Source: Streptomyces calvus
Lineage (GTDB): Bacteria; Actinomycetota; Actinomycetes; Streptomycetales; Streptomycetaceae
Direction: 5' to 3'
Assembly: GCF_006782915.1 (NCBI RefSeq)
Contig: NZ_VCNP01000042.1
Span: 122,803 to 186,802 of the forward strand
DNA length: 64,000 bases
The notes beneath the pieces were generated by a model, which was not told the DNA's origin, ran no database searches, and saw only the letters and a program-made list of their open reading frames with translations. Positions 16,339 through 25,167 of the stretch are shown here, piece by piece; position 1 is the stretch's first letter; every line of letters starts with the position of its first letter. Made by a program: the position numbers and the translations under genes.

Positions 16339-17040
16339 TCAGGCGGTGGTGTCGTCCTCCTCCACCGGTGGCATCAGCGCGCGCAGCCAGCGTTCCGTCT
16401 GGGCGACGTGGGCCTCGGCGGCGCCCGCCGCGGCGCCCGGGTCGCGGTCCGCGATGGCGGTGGCCAGCACCCGGTGGTCGGCGTCGCTCTTGCGCCGCAG
16501 CTCCGGCCCCTCGGGCAGGGTGAACACCTGGTACTTGCGGGAGCGGGCGCGGAAGACCGCCAGCAGGGAGGCGAGGGTAGGGTTGCCGGCCGCGCGGGCG
16601 ATCTCCGCGTGGAAACGGTGGTCGAGGTCCGACGCCTCGGCGGGGTCCTCGGTCGCCTCCATGGCCTCGATCAGCGAGAACAGCGTGTCGACGGTCTCCG
16701 GGGTCGCGCGCGCGGCGGCCTGGGCCGCGACATGCGCCTCCAGGACGCGCCGGATCTCGTACACCTCCAGCAGGCCGGGCAGCGGCAGCAGTTGGAGGGT
16801 CAGCGAGAGGCTGCCGATGAGGTCCTCCGGCCTCAGCTGGGAGACGTAGGTGCCGGAGCCGTGCCGCGGCTCGATCACGCCGAGGGCCGCCAGCATGCGC
16901 ACCGCCTCCCGCAACGAGCCGCGCGAGACGCCCAGTTCCTCGCAGAGGTCCGCCTCGGGAGGGATGCGCTGCCCGGCGCCGAGCCGCCCGGTGGCGATCA
17001 TGTGCCGTAGGCCGTGGAACGCCTTGTCGACTGCGGACAT
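16339..17040 (-). CDS. GntR/FadR-type (FCD domain) regulator
   Basis: A 233-residue FadR-subfamily repressor. The N-terminal wHTH contains 'RIPPEADLCEELGVSRGSLREAVRML' (about 25-50). The C-terminal FCD domain keeps Asp/His metal ligands ('DLDHRFHAEIARAAGN', and 'DHRVLATAI'). It is divergent from the aminotransferase-ABC operon and is the likely local regulator of it; a palindrome lies in the shared intergenic region. Inducer unknown, possibly a carboxylated substrate of the operon. Confidence 0.85.
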   Translation of the reverse strand: MSAVDKAFHGLRHMIATGRLGAGQRIPPEADLCEELGVSRGSLREAVRMLAALGVIEPRHGSGTYVSQLRPEDLIGSLSLTLQLLPLPGLLEVYEIRRVLEAHVAAQAAARATPETVDTLFSLIEAMEATEDPAEASDLDHRFHAEIARAAGNPTLASLLAVFRARSRKYQVFTLPEGPELRRKSDADHRVLATAIADRDPGAAAGAAEAHVAQTERWLRALMPPVEEDDTTA

Positions 17041-17176
17041 CCGATTCCTCCCCTGCCGGACGGGCGGCGGCGTGCGCCCGCCCCCGGGGGACGCGTCCGC
17101 CCCGGCGTGCGCGCCCGTTCCCCGGGTGCACTGTAGCGAGCCCGAGAGATCAGATGTCTTGGATGTATCGACCGTG

Positions 17177-17188
17177 AGTCATCTGACT
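17177..17188. promoter_or_regulatory. Candidate FadR-type operator
   Basis: AGTCA-TC-TGACT is palindromic and lies in the divergent intergenic region. Related CAGATG (17151) and GTCATCATACGTC sequences flank it. Confidence 0.4.
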
Positions 17189-17318
17189 TGTCTCGCTGCA
17201 CAGGTCTTGTCATGGCCGAAATAGGCATGCCACCATCCCGAGTCATCATACGTCTCGGCCCGGAAGTCTGATGTCACGCGCTTTCGGAGCCGTACGAGGT
17301 CTTCGAGACGGGAGCCCT

Positions 17319-18560
17319 GTGAGCGAGACCGAGGTCACCACCGCACCGCGCCCCCTGCTGCTGGCCGACGGCCGTCCGGCGGCGCGGGCGTGGTCGCTGG
17401 ACCCCGCCCTGCGCCACCTCAACCACGGTTCGTTCGGGGCCGTGCCGCTGGTGGCGCAGGAGCGGCAGCAGGAACTGCGGACGCGGATGGACGGCGCGCC
17501 GGTGGTGTGGTTCCCCGAACTGCCGCAGCGGATCGCGGCGGCCCGGGTCGACCTCGCGGCCTTCCTCCGCGTGGACCCCGGTGACCTGGCCCTGGTGCCG
17601 AACGCGAGCGCCGGGGTGAGCGTCGTGTTCGCCGGTCTCGGGCACCGGGCCGGTGGCGAGATCGTCGTCACCGACCACGGCTACGGCGCCGTCACGATGG
17701 GCGCCGAACGGCTGGCCCGCCGCTGGGGCGGCCGGGTGCGCACCGCCCGGGTGCCGCTGGACGCCGGTGCGGAGCAGGCGTACGAGGCCGTGATGGCCGA
17801 GGTCGGTGAAGCCACCGCTCTCCTGGTCGTCGACCAGATCACCTCCGCGACCGCCCGCCGGCTGCCGGTGGACCTGATCGGTGCGCAGGCGCGCCGGCGC
17901 GGCATCCCGCTGCTGGTGGACGCCGCGCACGCGCCCGGCCTGATCGAGGCCCCGCTCGACGGCCTGGACTGCGACTTCTGGGCGGGCAACCTGCACAAGT
18001 GGGGCTGCGCGCCGCGCGGTACGGCGGCGCTGGTGGCGCGCGGCCCGCTCCGCGACCACCTGTACCCGCTGATCGACTCCTGGGGCGCCGCCGATCCCTT
18101 CCCCGACCGCTTCGACCAGCAGGGCACGATCGACGCCACCGGCTACCTCGCCGCCGCGACGGCGCTCGACTTCGTCGACACCACCTGGGGCTGGCCGGCC
18201 GCCCGCCGCTACATGGCCGACCTGGCCGGTTACGCCGAGCGGATCGTGGGTGCCGCGTTCGCCGAACTGACCGGTGAGGACGCCTCCGTCGACGTCGGCA
18301 TGCCCGTGCCGGGCATGCGGCTGGTGCGGCTGCCCGAGGGCCTGGCGGACAGCCGTGTCACGGCCGACGCCCTGCGCGACCGGGCCGCCGCGGAACTCGG
18401 CGTCGAGGCGGCGTTCACCAGCTTCGGCGGCGTCGGCTACGTGCGGCTGTCCGCGCATGTCTACAACACCGCCGAGGACTACGAGTACTTCGCCGAGCGC
18501 TGCGTTCCCGTCCTCGGCGCCTGGGCCCGCGCGGCGCGCGAGCAGCGGCACCCGCGCTAG
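17319..18560 (+). CDS. Class V aminotransferase (isopenicillin-N epimerase-like)
   Basis: A 413-residue PLP enzyme of aminotransferase class V. The PLP lysine is in 'GNLHKWGCAPRG' (about residue 226), preceded by 'VDAAHAPGLIE' with the cofactor Asp. The N-terminal 'LNHGSFGAVP' is typical of isopenicillin-N epimerase-like members. The GTG at 17319 is chosen for its GGGAG site; an ATG at 17271 adds 16 poorly conserved residues. It is the first gene of an apparent operon with a sugar-type ABC importer, 61 nt upstream of the binding protein, so it may act on the imported amine or amino compound. No beta-lactam genes are nearby. Confidence 0.75.
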   Translation: MSETEVTTAPRPLLLADGRPAARAWSLDPALRHLNHGSFGAVPLVAQERQQELRTRMDGAPVVWFPELPQRIAAARVDLAAFLRVDPGDLALVPNASAGVSVVFAGLGHRAGGEIVVTDHGYGAVTMGAERLARRWGGRVRTARVPLDAGAEQAYEAVMAEVGEATALLVVDQITSATARRLPVDLIGAQARRRGIPLLVDAAHAPGLIEAPLDGLDCDFWAGNLHKWGCAPRGTAALVARGPLRDHLYPLIDSWGAADPFPDRFDQQGTIDATGYLAAATALDFVDTTWGWPAARRYMADLAGYAERIVGAAFAELTGEDASVDVGMPVPGMRLVRLPEGLADSRVTADALRDRAAAELGVEAAFTSFGGVGYVRLSAHVYNTAEDYEYFAERCVPVLGAWARAAREQRHPR

Positions 18561-18621
18561 CCGGCCGCACACCGTCTCGCGCCGCCGTCACCCCCGTACA
18601 CCCAAGGAAGAGGTCAGCACG

Positions 18622-19917
18622 ATGAGAAGAAGGACGGCAGCCCTCGCGGCCGGCACCGCCGCCGTGATGGTCCTGACCGGCTGTTCCACCATGAGCCCCG
18701 GTGCGGACGGCACGGTCACCCTCAGCATGGTGGAGAGCCTGACCAACCCCGCCCGCACCGACCTGCTCGAAAAGCTGATCGCCGACTTCGAGCAGCAGAA
18801 CCCCAAGATCAAGGTCAACCTCGTCTCCCCGCCCACCGAGCAGGCCGACCAGAAGATCCAGCAGATGCTGCAGTCCGGCAGCGGTGTGGACGTCCTGGAG
18901 GTGCGGGACATCACCGTCGGCCCGTGGTCGAACAACGGCTGGCTGTACGACATGAAGAAGGACCTCGCCGGCTGGAAGGGCTGGGACGCGCTGACCGACA
19001 ACGCCGTCGCGGCCTCCGAGGACGACAAGGGCCGGACGTACTTCGTCCCCTACGGCTTCTACGGGCTGAGCCTCTTCCACCGCACCGACCTGATCGAGCA
19101 GGCCGGCTTCGACGAGCCGCCCGCCACCTGGGACGAGCTGCTGGAGCAGGCCGCGCGGATCCACGACCCGGCGGAACGCCGCTACGGCTACGCCTTCCGC
19201 GGCGGCGCCAACGCGCACAGCAACGCCACCGCCGCGATCGAGGCGTACGTCGCCGAGAAGATCGACCCGGCCAACGGCTACCGGCTGAAGGACGGCAGCA
19301 CCATCTTCTCCGCGCCCGAGGCGCTCGACGCCATGGAGACCTACCTCAAGCTGTTCCGGCAGGCCTCGCCCAAGTCGTCGGTGGCGTGGGGCTATCCGGA
19401 GATGGTCGAGGGCTTCTCCAACGGCTCGACCGCCTTCCTGCTCCAGGACCCCGAGGTCATCGCGACCGTCTCGGAGTCCAAGTCGATCGACAAGGACCAG
19501 TGGAGCACCGCTCCGCTGATGGCCGGGCCCAGCGGCAAGACCGTGCAGCCGCTGGCCACCGCCGGATGGGGGGTGGCCGACGGCAGCAAGCACAAGGCCG
19601 AGGCGGTGAAGCTGGTCGAGTTCCTGTCCGAGGGCGAGGCGTCGACGGCGTTCACCAAGAAGAACAGCCTGGTGCCGATCCTGAAGTCGGCCGCCCAGGA
19701 CGAGTTCTACCGGACCGGCCCGTGGGCCAGCTACGTCACCATGACGGAGAACCCGGACACATACCTCGTCGTCACCCAGCCGCGCGGCGTCGCCTGGTGG
19801 GCCGAGTGGCAGCAGCGGGCCGACACCGACGTGCAGAAGATGGTCCTCGGCAAGCTGTCGCCGAAGGAACTGCTGGCCGGCTGGGACGCCTACTGGACCG
19901 AGAAGTGGAAGAAGTAG
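18622..19917 (+). CDS. ABC transporter solute-binding lipoprotein (carbohydrate type)
   Basis: A 431-residue extracellular binding protein, family 1. The signal peptide ends in a lipobox, LTGC, with Cys21 as the lipidation site. 'LSMVESLTNPARTDLLEKLIADFEQ' begins the mature domain, and the protein has the Trp/Tyr-rich ligand cleft typical of oligosaccharide binders. A strong AAGGAAGAGG site precedes the ATG. It is followed by two permeases at 2-nt and -4-nt spacing. The substrate is not predictable. Confidence 0.87.
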   Translation: MRRRTAALAAGTAAVMVLTGCSTMSPGADGTVTLSMVESLTNPARTDLLEKLIADFEQQNPKIKVNLVSPPTEQADQKIQQMLQSGSGVDVLEVRDITVGPWSNNGWLYDMKKDLAGWKGWDALTDNAVAASEDDKGRTYFVPYGFYGLSLFHRTDLIEQAGFDEPPATWDELLEQAARIHDPAERRYGYAFRGGANAHSNATAAIEAYVAEKIDPANGYRLKDGSTIFSAPEALDAMETYLKLFRQASPKSSVAWGYPEMVEGFSNGSTAFLLQDPEVIATVSESKSIDKDQWSTAPLMAGPSGKTVQPLATAGWGVADGSKHKAEAVKLVEFLSEGEASTAFTKKNSLVPILKSAAQDEFYRTGPWASYVTMTENPDTYLVVTQPRGVAWWAEWQQRADTDVQKMVLGKLSPKELLAGWDAYWTEKWKK

Positions 19918-19919
19918 CC

Positions 19920-20927
19920 ATGTCCACCACGTCCAGGCCGGACGCGCGGACGGCGCCCTCCGTACGGAAGGAGGGCGCCCCGCCCGGCCGCGGCACGGCG
20001 GGGGGCCGCCGCAGGCGGGAGTTCACCACCCGGCGCGGTCTGGTGATCGCCGCCTTCATGGCGCCGGCCGCGGTCTTCGTCGCCGTCTTCACCTACTACC
20101 CGATGATCGCCGGCAGTCAGATGGCGTTCCGCAACTGGAACCTGACCGACCTGACCGACACCTCGTGGGTGGGCTGGAAGAACTTCACCGAGGTCTTCAC
20201 CGACCCCGCCTGGAGCACGGTGGTGGACAACACCCTGCTGTGGGTGGTCGGTTCGATCGTGCCGCAGCTGGTGATCGGGTTCGCGATCGCGCTGTGGCTG
20301 CGCCGCCGGTTCCGCTTCCGCGGGCTCTACCAGGCGCTGATCTTCTTCCCGTGGGCGATCTCCGGGTTCCTCATCGGCATCCTGTTCCGCTGGCTGTTCA
20401 ACAGCGAGTTCGGCGTCGTCAACGACCTGCTGCAGAAGGCGGGACTGATCGACGAGCCGGTCGCCTGGCTGGCCGATCCGCAGACGGCGATGACCGCCGT
20501 GCTGATCGCCAACGTCTGGTACGGCGTCACCTTCTTCGCGATCATGATCCTGGCGGCGCTCCAGTCGATCCCCGACGAGCTGTACGAGGCGGCGGCGCTG
20601 GACGGCGCCGGCAAGGCCCGCACGCTGTTCCGCATCACCATTCCGTACATCCGCGTGACGCTGGCGCTGACCGTGCTGCTGCGCGTCATCTGGATCTTCA
20701 ACTTCCCGGACCTGATCTTCGGCATGACCGGGGGCGGGCCCAACGACGAGACGCACATCGTGACCACCTGGATGATCAAGATCACGCAGCAGGGCGACTA
20801 CGGCAAGGCCTCCGCCCTCGGACTGCTGGTGGTCGCCGTCCTCCTGGTCTTCGCGGTGTTCTTCCTGCTGGCCACGCGGGAGCGCCGGGGCGGGCGGGGC
20901 ACGACGGAGCGAGGGGCGCGCGCATGA
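19920..20927 (+). CDS. ABC transporter permease (MalF-like)
   Basis: A 335-residue inner-membrane permease with six predicted helices after a charged 40-residue cytoplasmic N-terminus. The EAA loop is 'LYEAAALDGAGKARTLFRITIP' in its usual place near the C-terminus, the contact site for the ATPase. The ATG follows the binding-protein stop by 2 nt. No ATPase gene is present; in Streptomyces the shared MsiK ATPase often energises such importers. Confidence 0.88.
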   Translation: MSTTSRPDARTAPSVRKEGAPPGRGTAGGRRRREFTTRRGLVIAAFMAPAAVFVAVFTYYPMIAGSQMAFRNWNLTDLTDTSWVGWKNFTEVFTDPAWSTVVDNTLLWVVGSIVPQLVIGFAIALWLRRRFRFRGLYQALIFFPWAISGFLIGILFRWLFNSEFGVVNDLLQKAGLIDEPVAWLADPQTAMTAVLIANVWYGVTFFAIMILAALQSIPDELYEAAALDGAGKARTLFRITIPYIRVTLALTVLLRVIWIFNFPDLIFGMTGGGPNDETHIVTTWMIKITQQGDYGKASALGLLVVAVLLVFAVFFLLATRERRGGRGTTERGARA

Positions 20928-21760
20928 TCGGCAAGGAAACCGGGGCCGGCCGGGCCACCAAGTTCACCTTCCTCGGCCTGTGGCTGGTCTTCTCCCTCTT
21001 CCCGCTGTACTGGATCACGGTCACCAGCCTGAAGGCGCCCGGCGACATCTTCTCCTTCCCGATCTCCTACTGGCCCGAGCGGTTCTCGCTGGAGAACTAC
21101 CAGGGCCTGTTCGGCAAGGCGGACTTCGGGACGTACCTCGTCAACAGCCTGGTCGTGGCGACCGTCGCCGGCGCGGTGGCCACGGCGATCTCGACGCTGT
21201 CGGCGTACGTGCTGGCCCGCTTCGAGTTCCGCAGCAAGTCCGCACTGCTGATGGCGGCCCTGGTCACGCAGATGATCCCGTCGTTCATCGCGCTCGGCCC
21301 GCTGTACCTGCTGATGACCGACCTGCGCCTGGTCGACAACCGTCTCGGGCTGGTCCTCGTCTACATCGCCGTGTGCATCCCGTTCTGCACGGTGATGCTG
21401 CGCGGCTTCTTCGAGAACGTGCCGGACGCGCTGGAGGAGGCCGCCATGATCGACGGCCTGTCCCGGCTCGGGGCGCTGCTGCGGGTGCTGCTGCCGGTGA
21501 TGCGGCCGGGCATCGTGGCCGCGTTCATCTTCAACTTCGTCAACTGCTGGAACGAGCTGTTCCTTTCGGTGACCCTGATGAACAGCGACGCCAACAAGAC
21601 GGTGCCGACGGCCCTGAACGGCTTCATCTCCAGCTTCAACATCGACTGGGGCTCGATGTCCGCGGCGGCCGTCCTCACCATCCTGCCCACCATGGTCCTC
21701 TTCGCCTTCGCCAGCCGGCACATCGTCCAGGGCCTCACCTCGGGCGCGGTCAAGGGCTGA
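20924..21760 (+). CDS. ABC transporter permease (MalG-like)
   Basis: A 278-residue permease with six predicted helices and the EAA loop 'LEEAAMIDGLSRLGALLRVLLP'. It overlaps the preceding permease by 4 nt (ATGA), so the two are translationally coupled. Its 3' end overlaps the convergent DinB-family gene by 11 nt. Confidence 0.88.
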   Translation: MIGKETGAGRATKFTFLGLWLVFSLFPLYWITVTSLKAPGDIFSFPISYWPERFSLENYQGLFGKADFGTYLVNSLVVATVAGAVATAISTLSAYVLARFEFRSKSALLMAALVTQMIPSFIALGPLYLLMTDLRLVDNRLGLVLVYIAVCIPFCTVMLRGFFENVPDALEEAAMIDGLSRLGALLRVLLPVMRPGIVAAFIFNFVNCWNELFLSVTLMNSDANKTVPTALNGFISSFNIDWGSMSAAAVLTILPTMVLFAFASRHIVQGLTSGAVKG

Positions 21761-22367
21761 CGGCAGGCCGCCCGCCCTCCCGCTCCGCCGCCTGCCGGGC
21801 CGCGCCCTCCAGGCGCTCCCGGTAGGCCTCCCACCACGCCGGATCGGACGACGGCAGCGCCGTGTTGTCCTCCCGCATTCCCACAGCGCCGTCCATGAGT
21901 TCCCGCAGGACGTCGGCGTGGCCGGCGTGCCGCTGGGTGTCGGCGATCACGCGGACCACGGCGTGGTGCAGCGTCACCTCGTCCTTGCCGTCCTGCCACC
22001 ACGGCACCCGGCCGACGGTCTCCAGCGGCAGCGCCTCGATCGTCGCGTCCGCGTGCGCCCAGGCCCGCCGGTACAGCGCCACGACGGACTCCCGCGACTC
22101 GTCGGCGGTCGCCCACATGTCGCCGTTCGGCTCCGCGCCGTCCGCCAGCCAGGGCAGCGGATCGCCGTGCGGCCGGCCGAACACGTCGCCGAGGTAGCCC
22201 AGTTCGACACCGGCGGCGTGCTTCACCAGCCCGAGCAGATTGGTCCCGGTGGGCGTCAGCGGACGCCGGACGTCGTACTCCGCCACCCCGTCCAGCTTCC
22301 ACAGCAGGGCGTCGCGGGCGGACTGGAGGTAGAAACGCAGATCGCTCTTGGTACCGGATGCGGTCAT
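21750..22367 (-). CDS. DinB/DUF664-family protein
   Basis: A 205-residue four-helix-bundle protein of the DinB superfamily, which includes mycothiol- or bacillithiol-dependent enzymes. Metal-ligand histidines are likely in 'LVKHAAGVELGYLG' (about 49-62) and 'TQRHAGHADVLRE' (about 152-164); the latter is the family's HxxHxD-like end. The ATG at 22367 gives 'MTASGTKSDLRFYLQ'; longer upstream frames show no ribosome site. The exact thiol or substrate is unknown. Confidence 0.8.
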   Translation of the reverse strand: MTASGTKSDLRFYLQSARDALLWKLDGVAEYDVRRPLTPTGTNLLGLVKHAAGVELGYLGDVFGRPHGDPLPWLADGAEPNGDMWATADESRESVVALYRRAWAHADATIEALPLETVGRVPWWQDGKDEVTLHHAVVRVIADTQRHAGHADVLRELMDGAVGMREDNTALPSSDPAWWEAYRERLEGAARQAAEREGGRPAVSP

Positions 22368-22455
22368 ACGCCCCAGTCTCCCGCACACAGGCCCGGCCGG
22401 GTCGGACGATCTCCACTCCTCTCCGCTCCCTCCCACCTCCCCGCGCCGACGCCGC

Positions 22456-23733
22456 TCACCTTCCGTGCGCCGTGCCGGGAGGCGCCGTCCCGGTGGCCGG
22501 GGCCGGGACGCCGCGCCGGGTGAACGCCCACAGCAGCAGCCCGAGGCAGCTGAACGCGGCACCCAGTGCGCACACGGCGCCCCAGCCGGCCACCGTGTAG
22601 AGGGAGGTGGCGGCAAGGGCGCCGGTGGCGCTGCCGACCGAGTAGAAGACCATGTATCCGCCGATCAGCCGGCTGCCCGCGTCCGGGTGCAGTGCGTGGA
22701 TCAGCGTCTGATTGGTGACGTGGACCGCCTGCACGGCGAGGTCGAGCAGGACGACCCCGACGCACAGGGCCCAGAGCGAGCTGCGGGTGAAGGCCAGGGG
22801 CACCCATGAGGCGGTGAGCAGCGCCAGGGCGACGCCCGTGGTCCGCCCGGAGAGCCCGCGGTCGTTCAGGCGGCCCGCCACGGATGCGGCCAGGGCGCCC
22901 GCCACACCGATCAGGCCCAGCGCCCCGATCGCGCTGTGGGACAGGAAGTACGGTGCCTCGCTGAGCGGCAGCGCGACGCTGCTCCACAGGGTGCTGAACG
23001 CGGCGAAGACCAGGAGGGCGAACAGGGCCCGGAGCCGCAGCAGCCGTTCCCGCGCGAACAGGGTGATCGTGGAGCGCAGGAGCTGCCCGTAGCGCAGGGG
23101 CGTCGGCGGAGTGCCGCCGTGGCGTGGCAGCACGCGGTGCAGGACCAGGGCGAGCAGGGCGGTGAGCGACGCGGACAGCAGGTAGACGGAGCGCCAGCCG
23201 GCGAGGTCGGCCACCAGGCCGGACACGGTGCGGGCGAGCAGGATCCCGGTGACCACTCCGCTGGTGACGGCACCGACGACCCGTCCACGCGCGGCGGCAG
23301 GGGCCAGTGACGCCGCGAAGGCCACCAGTGTCTGCGTGACGACCGCGAGCAGGCCCGTCGCCGCCATGCCCACGAGCAGCGTCGCCGCCGTGGGAGCGGC
23401 GGCCACCACGGTGAGCGCCGCCACCAGCAGCAGCAACTGGGCCACGACGAGCCGTTTGCGGTCGGTCACGTCGCCCAACGGCACGAGGAGGAAGAGGCCC
23501 AGCCCGTAGCCGACGTGCGTGAGGGTGACCACGCTGCCGACGAGTGCCGGGCTCATGGCGAGGTCGTGGCCCATGGTCACCAGGAGCGGCTGGGCGAAGT
23601 AGACATTGGCCACCGCCGTCCCGCAGGCGACCGCGAACAGGACGACGACGCCGCGGGACAGCACACCGCCCGGCGCCTCTCCGTCGCGGGCCCCGGCCGC
23701 CCGCCGTGTCACCGTTCCACCGTCACCGGCCAT
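22456..23733 (-). CDS. MFS transporter
   Basis: A 425-residue major facilitator with about 12 predicted helices. The loop 2-3 motif is 'LVPLGDVTDRKRLVV' (motif A). It resembles the drug or arabinose exporter-like group. The ATG at 23733 has GGGAGGGG ideally spaced upstream. It is divergent from an HxlR regulator with GTTGCAAC operators between them, so it is probably an exporter induced by a compound the regulator senses. Confidence 0.85.
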   Translation of the reverse strand: MAGDGGTVTRRAAGARDGEAPGGVLSRGVVVLFAVACGTAVANVYFAQPLLVTMGHDLAMSPALVGSVVTLTHVGYGLGLFLLVPLGDVTDRKRLVVAQLLLLVAALTVVAAAPTAATLLVGMAATGLLAVVTQTLVAFAASLAPAAARGRVVGAVTSGVVTGILLARTVSGLVADLAGWRSVYLLSASLTALLALVLHRVLPRHGGTPPTPLRYGQLLRSTITLFARERLLRLRALFALLVFAAFSTLWSSVALPLSEAPYFLSHSAIGALGLIGVAGALAASVAGRLNDRGLSGRTTGVALALLTASWVPLAFTRSSLWALCVGVVLLDLAVQAVHVTNQTLIHALHPDAGSRLIGGYMVFYSVGSATGALAATSLYTVAGWGAVCALGAAFSCLGLLLWAFTRRGVPAPATGTAPPGTAHGR

Positions 23734-23762
23734 CGGCATCCCCTCCCGCATTCTGGTTTCAA

Positions 23763-23811
23763 GTTGCAACCGAAGGAGACGGTAAGGTGAGTCGGTGGCA
23801 TGTTGCAACCG
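23763..23811. promoter_or_regulatory. Paired GTTGCAAC operators between the MFS and HxlR genes
   Basis: The 8-bp palindrome GTTGCAAC occurs at 23763-23770 and 23802-23809, each within GTTGCAACCG, with a period of 39 nt. Likely binding sites for the adjacent HxlR regulator, covering both divergent promoters. Confidence 0.6.
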
Positions 23812-23828
23812 CTGAGAGTGGGGACGCC

Positions 23829-24305
23829 ATGGTGAGCAGGACGCGCTTCGACGACAGCGAGTGCCCCGTCGCCCGGTCCGTGGACGCGATCGGCGACTGG
23901 TGGTCCCTGCTGATCGTGCGGGACGCCTTCGACGGGAGCCGGCGCTTCGGTGAGTTCCAGCGCAGCCTCGGCGTGGCGAAGAACATCCTCACCGCACGCC
24001 TGCGGGCCCTGGTCGCCGGCGGCGTCCTCGAAACCGTCCCCGCCTCGGACGGCAGCGCCTACCGCGAGTACGTCCTGACGCCGAAGGGTCAGGCGCTCTT
24101 CCCCGTCATCGTGGCGCTGCGGCAGTGGGGCGAACAGAACTTCTTCGACCCCGGCGAACCCCACTCGGAACTGGTCGACCGCAGACAGGGCCGCCGCCTC
24201 CGCCCGCTGGAAGTGCTCGCCGAGGACGGCCGACGCCTGAGCCACGACGACACCACCGTCCGCAAGGTGTCACCTTCGGCCGCGACTTCGCGCGAGTCGG
24301 GGTGA
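23829..24305 (+). CDS. HxlR-family transcriptional regulator (MFS regulator)
   Basis: A 158-residue winged-helix protein with the conserved N-terminal 'DDSECPVARSVDAIGDWWSLLIVRDA' segment; the Cys is at about residue 11. The wing 'YREYVLTPKGQALFPV' follows. It is longer than usual at the C-terminus by about 30 polar residues. The ATG at 23829 is immediately followed by a GTG. It is probably the autorepressor of the divergent MFS gene through the GTTGCAAC sites. Confidence 0.82.
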   Translation: MVSRTRFDDSECPVARSVDAIGDWWSLLIVRDAFDGSRRFGEFQRSLGVAKNILTARLRALVAGGVLETVPASDGSAYREYVLTPKGQALFPVIVALRQWGEQNFFDPGEPHSELVDRRQGRRLRPLEVLAEDGRRLSHDDTTVRKVSPSAATSRESG

Positions 24306-24454
24306 TCACGGCGTCATCACTCCCGACCCCACGAGGGCGTCGGACGCCGGGCGCCTTCGAGGCCGTGGTCCGCCGGTCCGGCGAGTCCGACCGCATGTCT
24401 TACGCCGACAGGTGACCCTTGGGCTCAGCCGGCCGTCGTGCGAATGACGCACTC

Positions 24455-24474
24455 TTGCAAGCAGGTGCTTGCAA
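24455..24474. promoter_or_regulatory. 20-bp palindrome upstream of the XRE regulator
   Basis: TTGCAAGCA-GG-TGCTTGCAA is a perfect 9-bp inverted repeat ending 29 nt before the start codon. It is probably the regulator's own operator and could occlude the promoter. Confidence 0.6.
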
Positions 24475-24503
24475 TTGTTAGCGGAGTGGGGCACGGTGGG
24501 GGT

Positions 24504-25088
24504 ATGGCATCGCTCAACGTCGGCAATCTCGGTGAGTACCTGCGCGAGCAGCGGCGCAGCGCGCAGTTGTCGCTGCGGCAGCTCGCCGACGCCGCCGGGG
24601 TGTCCAATCCGTACCTGAGCCAGATCGAGCGCGGGCTGCGCAAGCCGAGCGCGGAGGTGCTGCAGCAGGTCGCCAAGGCGCTGCGGATCTCCGCCGAGAC
24701 GCTGTACGTCCGGGCCGGGATCCTCGATGCCGAGCGGGAGCTCGACGAGGTCGAGACGCGGGCCGTCATCCTCGCCGATCCCACGCTGACCGAGCGTCAG
24801 AAGCAGGTACTGCTCCAGATCTACGAGTCCTTCCGCAAGGAGAACGGGTTTGGCGCCGCCGGGGACGGTCAGGTGACGGACGGGGACCGCGAGGTCACCT
24901 CGGCCGACGACGTCGCCGGACCCGACGGGGTCTCCGGGACCGCCGACGGGAGCGGCGGCGAGCCCGACGCCCCGGTCGACGGCGCCGCCGTGCGCCGCAC
25001 CCGTACGGCCGACGGCGGGAGAACCGCCCGGCGCCGCACCCGCGCGGCCGACGGCAGCGACACCGATCCGCCGCGGACGGCCGGCTGA
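24504..25088 (+). CDS. XRE-family HTH regulator (Rv0474-like)
   Basis: A 194-residue protein. The N-terminal HTH-3 domain is 'LSLRQLADAAGVSNPYLSQIERGLRKPSAEVL' (about 22-53), followed by a conserved helical segment to about residue 115. The remaining 80 residues are acidic/Arg low complexity with 'RRTR(T/A)ADG' repeats. It lies directly upstream of the HbhA-like gene and a DUF2516 gene, the same order as Rv0474-Rv0475-Rv0476 in M. tuberculosis. The ATG at 24504 is preceded by GGTGGGGG. It probably autoregulates through the palindrome. Confidence 0.8.
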   Translation: MASLNVGNLGEYLREQRRSAQLSLRQLADAAGVSNPYLSQIERGLRKPSAEVLQQVAKALRISAETLYVRAGILDAERELDEVETRAVILADPTLTERQKQVLLQIYESFRKENGFGAAGDGQVTDGDREVTSADDVAGPDGVSGTADGSGGEPDAPVDGAAVRRTRTADGGRTARRRTRAADGSDTDPPRTAG

Positions 25089-25167
25089 GCCGGACCAGGG
25101 CACCGGCCGTCCACAGCGGATCACACACCACCCTCAGCCGAAAACGACATCCGGGAGAACCATCACC

